From Oxalobacteraceae bacterium OTU3CINTB1 (GTDB lineage: Bacteria; Pseudomonadota; Gammaproteobacteria; Burkholderiales; Burkholderiaceae_D), in assembly GCA_024123955.1 (NCBI GenBank), contig CP099652.1, positions 3,286,001-3,350,000 on the forward strand: 64,000 bases of DNA, given 5' to 3'. The notes under the pieces were generated by a model. That model was not told where the DNA came from and ran no database searches. It saw nothing but the letters and a program-made list of their open reading frames with translations. Of the stretch, positions 26,233 through 34,813 are shown piece after piece. Position 1 is the first letter of the stretch. Every line of letters begins with the position of its first letter. A program made the position numbers and the translations under genes.

Positions 26233-26262
26233 GGTCTCACAACGCCGCGATCGACGCGACGG

Positions 26263-27420
26263 CTAAACCGTTAAAAACAACTCGACGACGCTGCGGGGCG
26301 CCTCGGGTCCGAAAAAGCGTTGATGGTTGCGCGCCGTTTGCGCGGCCACCGCTGCGCTGCGCGGGAACAGGGCCTGCTCGTAGCTTGCCAGCGCGGCCTC
26401 GATATCGTCGCGATGGGCGCAGATCGCCTTGCCCAGCTCGGCGCCGTCATGGATCGCCAGGTTGGCGCCTTCGCCGGCAAAGGGCGACATCAAGTGGGCG
26501 GCATCGCCCAGCAGCGTGACACCGGCGACACGCTCCCACCGGTGGACGACGGGCAGCGCGTGGATCGGCCTGACAACCGGCGCGGCCTCGCCGTCGGTGA
26601 TCAGCGCCCGCAGCGGCGCGGCCCAGTCCTTGAACTCGTCGGCGATGCGCGCCAGCGCTGCGGAGGGGTCACTAAAATCGATCATGTCGATCCATGCCTC
26701 GGCCCTGTTCAGCGCGATATAGGCATGCAAGGTCCCGTTGGCGTAACGGTGCGCCAGAATGCCTTGCCCTGGCGCGACCGCCATCAGCGTTCCCCGGCCG
26801 ACCGCCTCCGCGGTGGCCGGGTGCCGGGTATCGCCGTCGATCAGGCTGGTCTCGATGAACGTGGTGCCGGTGTACGCCGGCAAGGCCGCCGAGAGCAGGG
26901 GACGCACGCGCGACCACGCGCCATCGGCCCCCACCACCACGTCGCACATCGCCGACGATCCATCGGTGAACACCAACGCCGGTCGCGCGCCACCCGGACG
27001 CGCCGTCCTGGCGAGTTTGCGCCCCCAGCGGATGGCATCGGGCGGCAGCGATTCGATCAGGAGGCGGCGCAGCTCGCCCCTGGCCACCTCGGGTCTGGCG
27101 AGGCTGACCAGCCCTGGTCTGTCGAGCAGGACATTGCCGTGTTTATCGACCACCCGCTTGGCGTCCTCGGCCGGCAGCACGATCCCGAGAAATTCCTCGT
27201 AAAGGCCGGCGTCCCTGAGTCCTTGCTGGCCGTTGTACTCGTGGATGTCCAGCAGGCCGCCCTGGGTACGGGCCCCGGGCGAGGCCTCGGCTTCGTAGAT
27301 GGTCGAGGCGATGCCGTTGCGGTGTAAAACCCGGGCGAGCGTCAAGCCACCCAGGCCGGCGCCGACGATGGCGATGCGGGCATGCGTACAGGACTTTGAT
27401 TTGGTGGGGAATGTGTTCAT
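26263..27420 (-). CDS. FAD-dependent monooxygenase, TetX-like
   Basis: 385 residues of class A flavoprotein hydroxylase: [17 protein letters not shown] dinucleotide motif near the N-terminus, the DG motif in [13 protein letters not shown], and [18 protein letters not shown] near the C-terminus. That last segment and the [15 protein letters not shown] region are closest to TetX/UbiH-type aromatic hydroxylases. Tetracycline modification is possible but not shown; most chromosomal relatives act on unknown aromatics. The ATG at 27420 is preferred to the TTG at 27432. The leader contains two small perfect hairpins. Confidence 0.85.
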   Translation of the reverse strand: MNTFPTKSKSCTHARIAIVGAGLGGLTLARVLHRNGIASTIYEAEASPGARTQGGLLDIHEYNGQQGLRDAGLYEEFLGIVLPAEDAKRVVDKHGNVLLDRPGLVSLARPEVARGELRRLLIESLPPDAIRWGRKLARTARPGGARPALVFTDGSSAMCDVVVGADGAWSRVRPLLSAALPAYTGTTFIETSLIDGDTRHPATAEAVGRGTLMAVAPGQGILAHRYANGTLHAYIALNRAEAWIDMIDFSDPSAALARIADEFKDWAAPLRALITDGEAAPVVRPIHALPVVHRWERVAGVTLLGDAAHLMSPFAGEGANLAIHDGAELGKAICAHRDDIEAALASYEQALFPRSAAVAAQTARNHQRFFGPEAPRSVVELFLTV

Positions 27421-27732
27421 GGCGCGTTCCAATAAATACGTGCAGTCCCGGCAGGGACTGTTCGCAATACATTCCGACGGATGTCGGGGGAAACGCTGGC
27501 CGAGCCGGCAGGATCGCCGGTCGGCGTGTGCGCGGCCGCCTTTCCCAGCGGCGCGTGGGCCACTCGGTTCGGACGGCCGTTTTTCGCGGTCTTCGAGCGG
27601 CGATTATGGCATAGCTTGCGGCGATGGCAAAGCCGGGCGTCGCCATGTGAGGCACTTTCCCGGCTTGCCAATCCGGTCATAATGTTGTCACATTGAGTTG
27701 CTACTATGCATCTTTACTTGATTGGGTGAACT
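27421..27732. other. intergenic region between the divergent monooxygenase and sia operons
   Basis: 312 bp with no supported gene. On the monooxygenase side are two perfect small stem-loops: CAGTCCC/GGGACTG (27443-27460, 4-base loop) and CCGAC/GTCGG (27474-27487, 4-base loop). The remainder is GC-rich until about 27680, then becomes AT-richer before the siaA GTG. I could not place a convincing sigma-70 promoter for siaA. Confidence 0.6.
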
Positions 27733-28959
27733 GTGGAATTCGACGCCTCCCGCCAGCATCTGCCGCGCTTCCGCCAATCGACGGCGGGCGACCTGTGCCG
27801 TGAGACGGCGGCCGTCGTCGCCGACGCTTGCAACGCCGAGGTGCAGCAACTGTTCACCGACCGCCGCGACCTCATGAGTCTGCCGGTGCTGGACGGCGCC
27901 CGCCCGATCGGGCTCATCAGCCGCAACATCTTCATGTCGCAGATGTCCAAGCCCTTTTACCAGGAGTTGTACGGCAAGAAGAGCTGCATCGCCTTCATGG
28001 ACAAGGAACCGCTGATCGTCGAGGCGTCGCTGAGCATCGAGGAGCTGACGTTCCGCGCCGTGGCCTCGGGCGAGAAGGCGCTGGCCGACGGCTTCATCAT
28101 CACGCGCGGCGGCGAGCTGGCCGGCGTCGGCTTCGGGCTGCAGCTGATGAACGTGGTCGCCACCATGCAGGCCGAGCGCAACCGCCAGATCATGCACAGC
28201 ATCGAATACGCCAGCGTCATCCAGCGCGCGGTGCTGCGGCCCTCGCGCGACGCGCTTGCCGCCATGGCCGACGCCCATCTCGAATGGCAGCCGCGCGACA
28301 TCGTCGGCGGCGACTTTTACCTGGTCGAGCGGCATGCCGACGGCTGGTTCGTCGGGCTCGGCGACTGCACCGGCCACGGCGTGCCCGGCGCCTTCATGAC
28401 CTTGATCGCCTCGCAGGTGCTCAACCAGGCCTTGCCGCGCGTGGGCGCGCGCGATCCCGGCCGCCTGCTGCGGGAGGTCAGCGCCGGCGTCAAGGCCTTG
28501 CTGGGCCAGACGCACACGGGCCAGCGGCGCGCGGTGGCCGAATCGGACGACGGCCTCGACGCCGCCTTCCTGTGGTTCGAGCCGGCCAGCCGCCGGCTGC
28601 ACTTCGCCGGCGCCCGCATCGCGCTGCACGTGCTGGCGCCGGGCGAGCCGCTGCGGGTGGTGGAGGGCGAACGGGCCGGCCTCGGCTACGTCGACACCGA
28701 CCCGTCCCAGGAATGGCCGACCCACGTGCTGACCTTGGCGCCGGACAGCCTGCTGTTCGTCGCCAGCGACGGCTTGACCGACCAGATCGGCGGCGCCAAG
28801 GCGATCGCCTTCGGCAAGCGGCGCGTGCGCGAGTTGCTCGCCGCGTACGCTGGCGAGACCGCGCCACGCTTGGCCGCGTTGTTGCTGGAGGCGCTGGCGG
28901 AGTGGCAGGGCGAGCAGCCGCGCCGCGACGACCTGACTTTCTTTTGTTGCCGTCCTTGA
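27733..28959 (+). CDS. siaA: SiaA-like SpoIIE/PP2C phosphatase with CBS-like N-terminus
   Basis: 408 residues. The first 150 or so read as a CBS-pair-like sensor (SLPVLDGARPIGLISRNIF, ADGFIITRGGELAGVGFG) with no membrane segment. A short coiled linker follows (ERNRQIMHSIEYASVIQRAVL). The SpoIIE phosphatase domain (about 190-405) has the metal-binding motifs DIVGGDFY, GDCTGHGVPGAFMT, ASDGLTDQIGG and RDDLTFF. In Pseudomonas, SiaA dephosphorylates SiaC and is membrane-anchored with a HAMP domain; this version should be cytosolic. GTG start. First gene of a complete siaABCD order. Confidence 0.85.
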   Translation: MEFDASRQHLPRFRQSTAGDLCRETAAVVADACNAEVQQLFTDRRDLMSLPVLDGARPIGLISRNIFMSQMSKPFYQELYGKKSCIAFMDKEPLIVEASLSIEELTFRAVASGEKALADGFIITRGGELAGVGFGLQLMNVVATMQAERNRQIMHSIEYASVIQRAVLRPSRDALAAMADAHLEWQPRDIVGGDFYLVERHADGWFVGLGDCTGHGVPGAFMTLIASQVLNQALPRVGARDPGRLLREVSAGVKALLGQTHTGQRRAVAESDDGLDAAFLWFEPASRRLHFAGARIALHVLAPGEPLRVVEGERAGLGYVDTDPSQEWPTHVLTLAPDSLLFVASDGLTDQIGGAKAIAFGKRRVRELLAAYAGETAPRLAALLLEALAEWQGEQPRRDDLTFFCCRP

Positions 28960-28970
28960 GGAGTAGCGCC

Positions 28971-29528
28971 GTGTTGTACGAGGAGTTCGATGAGTTGTGG
29001 CAGGTGGCGCAAAAGCGCCACGTGATCTTTTTCTATGCCGGGTATTTCTCCCAGCCGGTGGTGGCGGCCGTTTCCGAGACGATCCGCGCGCGCCTCGACA
29101 GCGCCGGCGCGGCCGGGCCGACCAGCCGCCGCATCTTCTCGGCCTTCGTCGAGATGGCGCAGAACATCATGCACTATTCGTCCGAGGCGCTGACCCCGGC
29201 CGACCAGCGCGACCGCCAGATGCGGCGCGGCTCGTTTTGCATCGGCGCCAGCGGCGACCAGTTCTTCCTGCTGTGCGCCAATCCGGTCATGAGCAATCAG
29301 GCGTTGGCGATCCAGACGCGGCTCGAATCGCTGCGCACCATGACGGTCGAGCAGCTCAAGGCCGCCTACAAGCAGGCGCTGCGCGCCGAAACGCCGGCCG
29401 ACAGCAAAGGCGCGGGACTGGGCTTTCTGACGATGGCGCGCGAAGCGAGCGAACCGCTCGAATTCGAGTTCGTGCCGGCGGCGAACGACCCCGACACGAC
29501 TATTTTTTGTATCAAAGCCATCATTTGA
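28971..29528 (+). CDS. siaB: SiaB-like protein kinase
   Basis: 185 residues from a GTG with GAGGAG eight bases upstream. It is the GHKL-type SiaB family (DUF6272): the N-box equivalent is FVEMAQNIMHYS and the glycine-rich ATP lid is SKGAGLGFLTMA. In the Pseudomonas system SiaB phosphorylates SiaC, opposing SiaA. It lies between siaA and siaC with short gaps and is clearly part of one transcript. Confidence 0.87.
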   Translation: MLYEEFDELWQVAQKRHVIFFYAGYFSQPVVAAVSETIRARLDSAGAAGPTSRRIFSAFVEMAQNIMHYSSEALTPADQRDRQMRRGSFCIGASGDQFFLLCANPVMSNQALAIQTRLESLRTMTVEQLKAAYKQALRAETPADSKGAGLGFLTMAREASEPLEFEFVPAANDPDTTIFCIKAII

Positions 29529-29533
29529 ATGCC

Positions 29534-29914
29534 ATGGACCCCTTATTTATCGCCGCCACGCCCACCTCGCCCGAAGTCGACTTCCGCTTCGCCGAGCACA
29601 CCCTGTCGCTGAAAGGCGAGTCCTATCCTGAAAACGCGGCCGCTTTCTACGGCCCGGTGATCGAACAGTTGCGCCACTATCTGGCCGGGTGCGACGGCAG
29701 CAGCATCACCGTGCACGTCTCGCTGGCCTACTTCAACAGCTCGTCGACCAAGATGCTGTTCGCGCTGTTCGAGGCGCTCAACGACACGGCGCTGGCCGGC
29801 AACGAGGTGCTGCTCAACTGGTACCGCGACCCGGAGGATGACACCATCCTCGAATTCGGCGAGGAGCTGCGCGACGATTTCGCCGCGCTGCGCTTCCGCG
29901 ACTGCCCGATATGA
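29534..29914 (+). CDS. siaC: SiaC-family regulatory phosphoprotein (DUF1987)
   Basis: 126 residues. The VSLAYFNSSSTKMLFALFEAL segment, quoted here in its family context, carries the Ser/Thr phospho-site of SiaC proteins on the strand-helix junction, like an anti-anti-sigma fold. The RDPEDDTILEFGEEL terminus is also typical. Unphosphorylated SiaC binds and activates SiaD in Pseudomonas. The ATG follows the siaB stop by 5 bp, and its own stop overlaps the siaD ATG. Confidence 0.88.
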   Translation: MDPLFIAATPTSPEVDFRFAEHTLSLKGESYPENAAAFYGPVIEQLRHYLAGCDGSSITVHVSLAYFNSSSTKMLFALFEALNDTALAGNEVLLNWYRDPEDDTILEFGEELRDDFAALRFRDCPI

Positions 29915-30636
29915 TCAGCGCACCCACGGCGGCGGCCGAAGCCGCGCCCGATCTATTCGGCGCGGAGCAGCGCGCGCTCGACGCCGCGCGGCGCGCCTGC
30001 CATAGCCCGGGCGGCCACCTGTTGGCGCTGGGCGAGCTGGCCGCGCACTATGAGCGGCTGTTGCGCGAGAGCCGCCGCCTGGTCCAGCGCAGCGACCGCG
30101 CCGAGCGGCACCTGACCCAGCTCAACGCGCGCTTGCAGGAGATGGCCAGCCAGCTGGAATACCGCGCCAGCCACGATCCGCTGACCGGCGCGCTCAATCG
30201 CGGCGCCGTGATCGAACAGGCGCGCCGCTGCCTGGCGCAAGAGGACATGGTCCTGATCGTGCTCGACATTGATTTTTTCAAGCAGGTCAACGACACCTAC
30301 GGCCATCCGGCCGGCGACACGGTGATTCAAACGGTGGTGCGTTGCCTAAAGACGCTGGCCGGCAGCCAAGCGGTCATCGGCCGCGTCGGCGGCGAGGAGT
30401 TCTCGGTCGTGTGGCCGGGGCTGACGCCGGTGCAGGGCCTGGCGCTGGGCGAACGGTTGCGCCAGGCCATCGAGGCGACCGCCTGGCCGGCGCCCATCGA
30501 GGTGGCCGTGACGGCCAGCGTCGGCGTCAGCTGGAACGCGCGCGGCAGCACGTTCGAGCAGGCCTACAGCCGCGCCGACCAGGCACTGTACCGCGCCAAG
30601 CGCCAGGGCCGCAACTGCGTGCGCATGGCCGACTGA
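29911..30636 (+). CDS. siaD: SiaD-like diguanylate cyclase
   Basis: 241 residues: an N-terminal helical stalk (about 20-85, heptad-like LRESRRLVQRSDRAERHL) and a GGDEF domain with DPLTGALNR, DIDFFKQVNDTYGH and active-site GGEEF. The RxxD inhibitory site is absent at its expected position (SQAVIGRVGGEEF), so control should come from SiaC binding to the stalk rather than from product feedback. ATGA overlap with siaC. Output is c-di-GMP and probably aggregation or biofilm. Confidence 0.9.
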   Translation: MISAPTAAAEAAPDLFGAEQRALDAARRACHSPGGHLLALGELAAHYERLLRESRRLVQRSDRAERHLTQLNARLQEMASQLEYRASHDPLTGALNRGAVIEQARRCLAQEDMVLIVLDIDFFKQVNDTYGHPAGDTVIQTVVRCLKTLAGSQAVIGRVGGEEFSVVWPGLTPVQGLALGERLRQAIEATAWPAPIEVAVTASVGVSWNARGSTFEQAYSRADQALYRAKRQGRNCVRMAD

Positions 30637-30691
30637 AGGGGCGCGCTCTAGCGGCGCCATTGATTACTGCGTTTGTGGAAGCGGAATTCCT

Positions 30692-32197
30692 CTACCGCGT
30701 CATCTTCATTCGGTCAATGGCGTGCAATGACCGTCCTAAATGCCGGCTTTCCTTTTCCGCCGCCGCCGTCACGTAGCCCCGCGCGTACTGCACGTATGGC
30801 GCCGCGTCGGCCGCGTCGATCTGCGCCAGCAGCTCCTGCGCGACCGCAAGGTCGTTCAAGTGGCCGAGTTTCCCCTGCAAATCTTCCAGCGTGCGGAGAT
30901 AAGACTTGATCTGTTTTGGCGGCAAAAGATCGCGGAAAAACTCGGCGGCGTAGCGCGTTTTCTTGGCGGCGATGCGGATGCGGTGACGCGACGGCGCATC
31001 GTTCTGGTCCAGCGTGTCGATGCGCTTGTGCAGGCGGCGCTGCGCCTTGCGCAACAGGGGCGCCATGGCCTCGTGCGCGGGACGCGCCAGCGACGAACCT
31101 TTCGGCAGCTTTCCTTCGGCACGCCATAGCCGCGCATGGAACCATCCGTTCAGCTGGAGGATCAGTTCTGTATAGCGTGGCTCGTGGAGCTTGTCCAGCA
31201 TGTCGCGGTGTAATTGCTGCGAGCGCTGGTGCGCGATCTCTCGCAAGCCCGACACATCCGCCCCCTGTATGCCCGCCAGGGTCGATCCCGCCAGCACGTC
31301 CCAGTCGCGGGTGGCGCCCAGTTCCCCCGCCAGCCATTCCAGGCTGTCGCGTGTTTGCGCCGGCAACGGCGCCATCTCCTCGAACATATCCAGCAGGGCG
31401 CGCAGACGCCGCAAGCCCACGCGCATCTGGTGCAGGCTTTCCACGCTTTTCTTCAGCACGCCGGGGACGTTTGCCTCCATCTGCGCCAGACAGTTCAGGC
31501 CCATGCTTTGCAGCGCATCCTCCAGCGACATCTTCTTCGTCAGCCTCACCGCCGTGGCCTTGACCGGCTTGATCGGCTCGCTGTGGAGCAGCGCATAGCC
31601 ACGGGCCGCCTTGCTGTCGTTGGCGATCTCGAAGGGGATGTCGGCGTGCAGCGCCAGCGCCAGCTCGAACAGGCTGGCGGGATTGCCCCGTTTGAGTTCA
31701 AATTCAAGTTCGCCGATCGCCGCGTTGCGGCTGCCGACATGCAGGTCGCCCGCGTCCAGCGCGCACTCGACCTTGCGCCCGTCCGGCAGCACGATGCGCC
31801 AGCTGGTGCGGCGGGTGGTGTTGTTGAATATCGGCGCGAGGTGCTTGCCGATCTCCGGCGAGCGCAGCAGCTCGGCGATGCGGCTCCGCTTGATCTGTTT
31901 GGCCAGTGTGGCCGGTTCCGGCGCCGGTCCGTCAAGAACGGATTCCCATTCGCCACGCTGGTGCAAGCCGTTTGAACTCTGCGCGGCCGTCTTGACGGTC
32001 TGCGTCCAGCCACCTGCTTCGGCGCGCACGCGCAACGTCAATCCGTTTTGCCACAAATCCAAATTCGGGGTGTCGTAGTAAACATCGTGCAATTCGTGTT
32101 CCACCGGCGCCGTCGCAGGCGAGCCGGTCAGCAAATGATGTTCACGCAGCCGTGCCAGATCGGGCTGGGCGACCTTCAGTTTGAGTTCGGTTTCCAT
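30692..32197 (-). CDS. CYTH and CHAD domain protein
   Basis: 501 residues. The CYTH domain (1 to about 200) opens METELKLKV with the E-x-E-x-K triphosphate-tunnel signature. The CHAD domain (about 215-490) is helical and rich in conserved His/Arg (LHQMRVGLRRLRALLDMF, HRIRIAAKKTRYAAEFF). CYTH enzymes hydrolyse inorganic triphosphate; CHAD domains bind polyphosphate. I chose the ATG at 32197 because AAGGA lies 7 bases before it, too close to the ATG at 32203. A much longer open frame upstream is not coding-like. Role inferred: polyphosphate-linked metabolism. Confidence 0.9.
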   Translation of the reverse strand: METELKLKVAQPDLARLREHHLLTGSPATAPVEHELHDVYYDTPNLDLWQNGLTLRVRAEAGGWTQTVKTAAQSSNGLHQRGEWESVLDGPAPEPATLAKQIKRSRIAELLRSPEIGKHLAPIFNNTTRRTSWRIVLPDGRKVECALDAGDLHVGSRNAAIGELEFELKRGNPASLFELALALHADIPFEIANDSKAARGYALLHSEPIKPVKATAVRLTKKMSLEDALQSMGLNCLAQMEANVPGVLKKSVESLHQMRVGLRRLRALLDMFEEMAPLPAQTRDSLEWLAGELGATRDWDVLAGSTLAGIQGADVSGLREIAHQRSQQLHRDMLDKLHEPRYTELILQLNGWFHARLWRAEGKLPKGSSLARPAHEAMAPLLRKAQRRLHKRIDTLDQNDAPSRHRIRIAAKKTRYAAEFFRDLLPPKQIKSYLRTLEDLQGKLGHLNDLAVAQELLAQIDAADAAPYVQYARGYVTAAAEKESRHLGRSLHAIDRMKMTR

Positions 32198-32398
32198 TCG
32201 CATTTCCTTGCTAGTTTCCTGAGGCTTAATTAGAACCTTTTTGCAACCCGACGGGAGTAGGACTAAGAGCAACTTCAGTGTAGGGTTCGACCGCATGGCT
32301 GAGCATCGTAACGGCCTGTCGGCGGCCACGCTGTCATTCCTGGGTAATTTTCCGTAGATAAACTTTGCCTGGTGTGACAAACCTGGAAAGTAGACGCA

Positions 32399-32809
32399 AT
32401 GGCGGTGTGGCAGAGTGATTTGTATCTGATATCGGGGGTGGAACACCTGCCCGATATCACCCTGGATGGGTGGTTGCCACCGGTCCTGGACCAGAACCGG
32501 GTACTGCGGGCGCAGCAGATCGTGTCCGGCTACCTTGGGCCATCGTGGTCGGTCGCCAATGACTGGTTTGTTTTCGGGCCGGAAAACGGCAATCGCATTG
32601 ACGTCATCTTCTCGAACGGGTCTACGGCGTCCATCGTGGCGCGCTTCGACAGAAGAAACGATAGCGTTCAGTTTCACGGACTGGTCTGCCGCTTGGCCGC
32701 CGAACTGGTCTGCCTGTTGTTTTCGCCGGACCTCAACGCCATCATCGAGCCCGATTACAAGGTGCTGCGCATGGCGTTGGCCGACATCCAGACGGACGTG
32801 ACGCTGTAG
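32399..32809 (+). CDS. hypothetical protein
   Basis: 136 residues, acidic, with no signal peptide or membrane segment. Segments such as DITLDGWLPPVLDQN, FVFGPENGNRIDVIFSNGS and LNAIIEPDYKVLRMAL read as a small folded alpha/beta protein with normal codon use. The shape recalls small immunity-type proteins, but I do not recognise a family. It stands alone between a divergent CYTH-CHAD gene and the tandem TetR gene, 97 bp upstream of the latter. Confidence 0.6.
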   Translation: MAVWQSDLYLISGVEHLPDITLDGWLPPVLDQNRVLRAQQIVSGYLGPSWSVANDWFVFGPENGNRIDVIFSNGSTASIVARFDRRNDSVQFHGLVCRLAAELVCLLFSPDLNAIIEPDYKVLRMALADIQTDVTL

Positions 32810-32906
32810 AAGCCCCTGACCTTGCGAGACCGCGACCGGCGATAGGCGATGCCGGCCGGTCAAATATCCTACAATCGCGTCTTGATCCTTTTTACACGAG
32901 TCGCGA

Positions 32907-34154
32907 TTGAACCAACGTGCCGAACCTGGTAGACCGAACAAGGCGCCGCAGCACGACGTACTGCTGGCCGCCGCTTGCCAAATCGTCGGCGACGGCGGGC
33001 TGGCCGCCCTGACGCTGCGCAGCCTGGCGGGGGAGCTGGACGTGTCGGTCACAGTGTTGACCCATCATTACGGTGCGCGCGCCGGCGTCATCGCCGCCAT
33101 TTGTCAGGCCGCCGCGCAACACGATGCGCGCATGCTCGACGGCTGGCGCGCCATGCTGGACCAGGAGCCGCCCGTGCCGATGCCGATGGGGCTTGCCGCG
33201 GACTTGGCCGAAGCGATCCTTGAGGAGCAGGCGAGCGGTCAACGCGGACTGACGGTGCTTTTTCTTGAAATGCTGCACGCCTGCACCTGGGACGCATCGC
33301 TGCGGCCGGCAATGGTCGACTGGATCGGCGTGCGGCGCGACTTCTGGCACGCCTTCGCCAAGCAGGCGCAAGTGGCGCCGGCGTTGATCGCCTGCGGCTG
33401 GTGGCATGGTTATGTGATCGCCGAACATGCCTATGGCGTGGTGCTCGACGGCATGGGGCCGTATCGCATGCTGCGCCGTTTGTGCTTGCAGCGCTTGCTC
33501 GGCGGTGGCGTCGCGCCAACCCCGGACGCGGCGGATGCCCGGCTGTTCGCGGCGGTGGCGCAACGGATGGCATTGCCGTCCGTGGGGCAGCCGGCAGGTG
33601 CGAGCTCGGCGCGCGTGCCGGCGTGGTCCGTTGCGGCGGCGCGGGTGTGCGGCATCCGGCTGGCGGCGCAGGGCGTCGGCGGCCTGACCCATCGCGCCAT
33701 CGCGGCCGAAGTCGGTATCCCGTCCAGCACGCTGAGTTACCGTTATCCCGCCCAGCGCGATCTGGTGCTGGCCGGGCTGGAGTCGATCGTCGCCCATATC
33801 TCGGCCGCCGTCGATGCGGACGACCTCGACAAGTTACAGCGCTTGCGTACCGACGGCGACGGCGAAAAACTCGACCTGGCGCGCGCCAGCCTGGCCGTCG
33901 CCATCGCCGCCACGCGCATGCCGGAGCTGGCCGGATGCGTCGCCGACATGCGCGCGCGCCGGGGCGCCAACCTGGTCAAGGTGTTCGGCAAATACCTGCC
34001 GCAGGCGCGCGGCATCGACGCGCTGGCGGCCCAGGTGGTGTCCATGGGACTGACCGGGCTGACCATCACCGAACCGCCCGGTGAGGCCTCCGACAAGTCG
34101 GTCGCCACGGCGTTTGCGGCGGCGGGCCGATGGCTTGCCACTTACTCCGGGTAG
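32907..34154 (+). CDS. tandem TetR-type regulator (two HTH units in one chain)
   Basis: 415 residues from a TTG (AACCAACGTGCC follows). A first TetR N-terminal HTH spans about 16-62 (LTLRSLAGELDVSVTVLTHHYG) with its ligand domain to about 205. A second HTH spans about 240-290 (LTHRAIAAEVGIPSSTLSYRYP), followed by another helical domain. TetR proteins are normally about 200-residue homodimers; here two units are fused and have diverged, so one chain could act as a pseudo-dimer on an asymmetric operator. The 3' end overlaps the convergent lipoprotein gene by 13 bp. Target unknown; the exported SurE operon is a candidate by position. Confidence 0.82.
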   Translation: MNQRAEPGRPNKAPQHDVLLAAACQIVGDGGLAALTLRSLAGELDVSVTVLTHHYGARAGVIAAICQAAAQHDARMLDGWRAMLDQEPPVPMPMGLAADLAEAILEEQASGQRGLTVLFLEMLHACTWDASLRPAMVDWIGVRRDFWHAFAKQAQVAPALIACGWWHGYVIAEHAYGVVLDGMGPYRMLRRLCLQRLLGGGVAPTPDAADARLFAAVAQRMALPSVGQPAGASSARVPAWSVAAARVCGIRLAAQGVGGLTHRAIAAEVGIPSSTLSYRYPAQRDLVLAGLESIVAHISAAVDADDLDKLQRLRTDGDGEKLDLARASLAVAIAATRMPELAGCVADMRARRGANLVKVFGKYLPQARGIDALAAQVVSMGLTGLTITEPPGEASDKSVATAFAAAGRWLATYSG

Positions 34155-34813
34155 GCCCACAGATCGACCGGCCCGCCGGCGCCCGAGGTGATCAGGCGGA
34201 ACGCGGCCGGCGCATAGTCGTCGTCGGCGACCAGCAACCCCTCCGATTGCGCGGCAAGGTCGCCGCAGCCGCTGGCGGCCAACGACAGCTTGAGCGCGTT
34301 CGGCAAGCTCGATGTCGCCAGCTTGCCCGACAGTTTGCAAGGGCTGGCGCCGGCCGTGATCTCGCCGCCGGCGCCGATCGAAAAGAGCGCGGCGCTGCCG
34401 TTGTCCAGCCGCGCGGCGTAACTGCCGGCCAGTGGCGCGGTGGCGAGCGCCTTGGTGGGAATGGCGCTGCTGTGGAGCAGGTCGAGCGCGGTGTCCGCCT
34501 TGGCTTCCGGCGAGCGCAGCCAGGCGCCATTGGCGTCCCGGCGGTAGGTGGCGCTGGCCCGCTGGGCGCTGTTGTTGAGCACAAGCAGGCGGCTGCCATC
34601 GGCCGCCGCATAGTATTTGCCAGCGGTGGGATCGGCGGCGTCTCCGGCGCTGACGGCGTAGGCGCCGGCGCTCAATTCGGTCACCTTGACGACGGGTGCG
34701 GGCGGGCTCGCCGGGGCGTCGTCATGGTTGCCAAAGCAAGCGGACAGCAGCGACACCAATACGAGCGGGGCTCCGGTACGTGAGAGGAAACGCGATGTCA
34801 TGGCGCGGCTCAT
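34142..34813 (-). CDS. putative lipoprotein of unknown function
   Basis: 223 residues. A lipoprotein signal ends LVSLLSAC. The mature protein is Ala/Gly-rich with beta-strand-like repeats (GKYYAAADGSRLLVLNN, GSYAARLDNGSAALFS) and two later Cys. I do not recognise a family. The ATG at 34813 overlaps the stop of the SurE-like gene (ATGA); an alternative ATG lies at 34801. Coupling to an exported phosphatase suggests a periplasmic or surface partner. Confidence 0.7.
   Translation of the reverse strand: MSRAMTSRFLSRTGAPLVLVSLLSACFGNHDDAPASPPAPVVKVTELSAGAYAVSAGDAADPTAGKYYAAADGSRLLVLNNSAQRASATYRRDANGAWLRSPEAKADTALDLLHSSAIPTKALATAPLAGSYAARLDNGSAALFSIGAGGEITAGASPCKLSGKLATSSLPNALKLSLAASGCGDLAAQSEGLLVADDDYAPAAFRLITSGAGGPVDLWAYPE

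Noticed and set aside
26263..27420. Calling the monooxygenase a tetracycline-resistance gene
   Set aside because: The motifs are shared by many aromatic hydroxylases. Nothing mobile surrounds it and activity cannot be inferred.
32198..33052. N-terminal extension of the CYTH-CHAD frame
   Set aside because: The extra residues have no CYTH homology and overlap a hypothetical gene on the other strand. A ribosome site fits the ATG at 32197.
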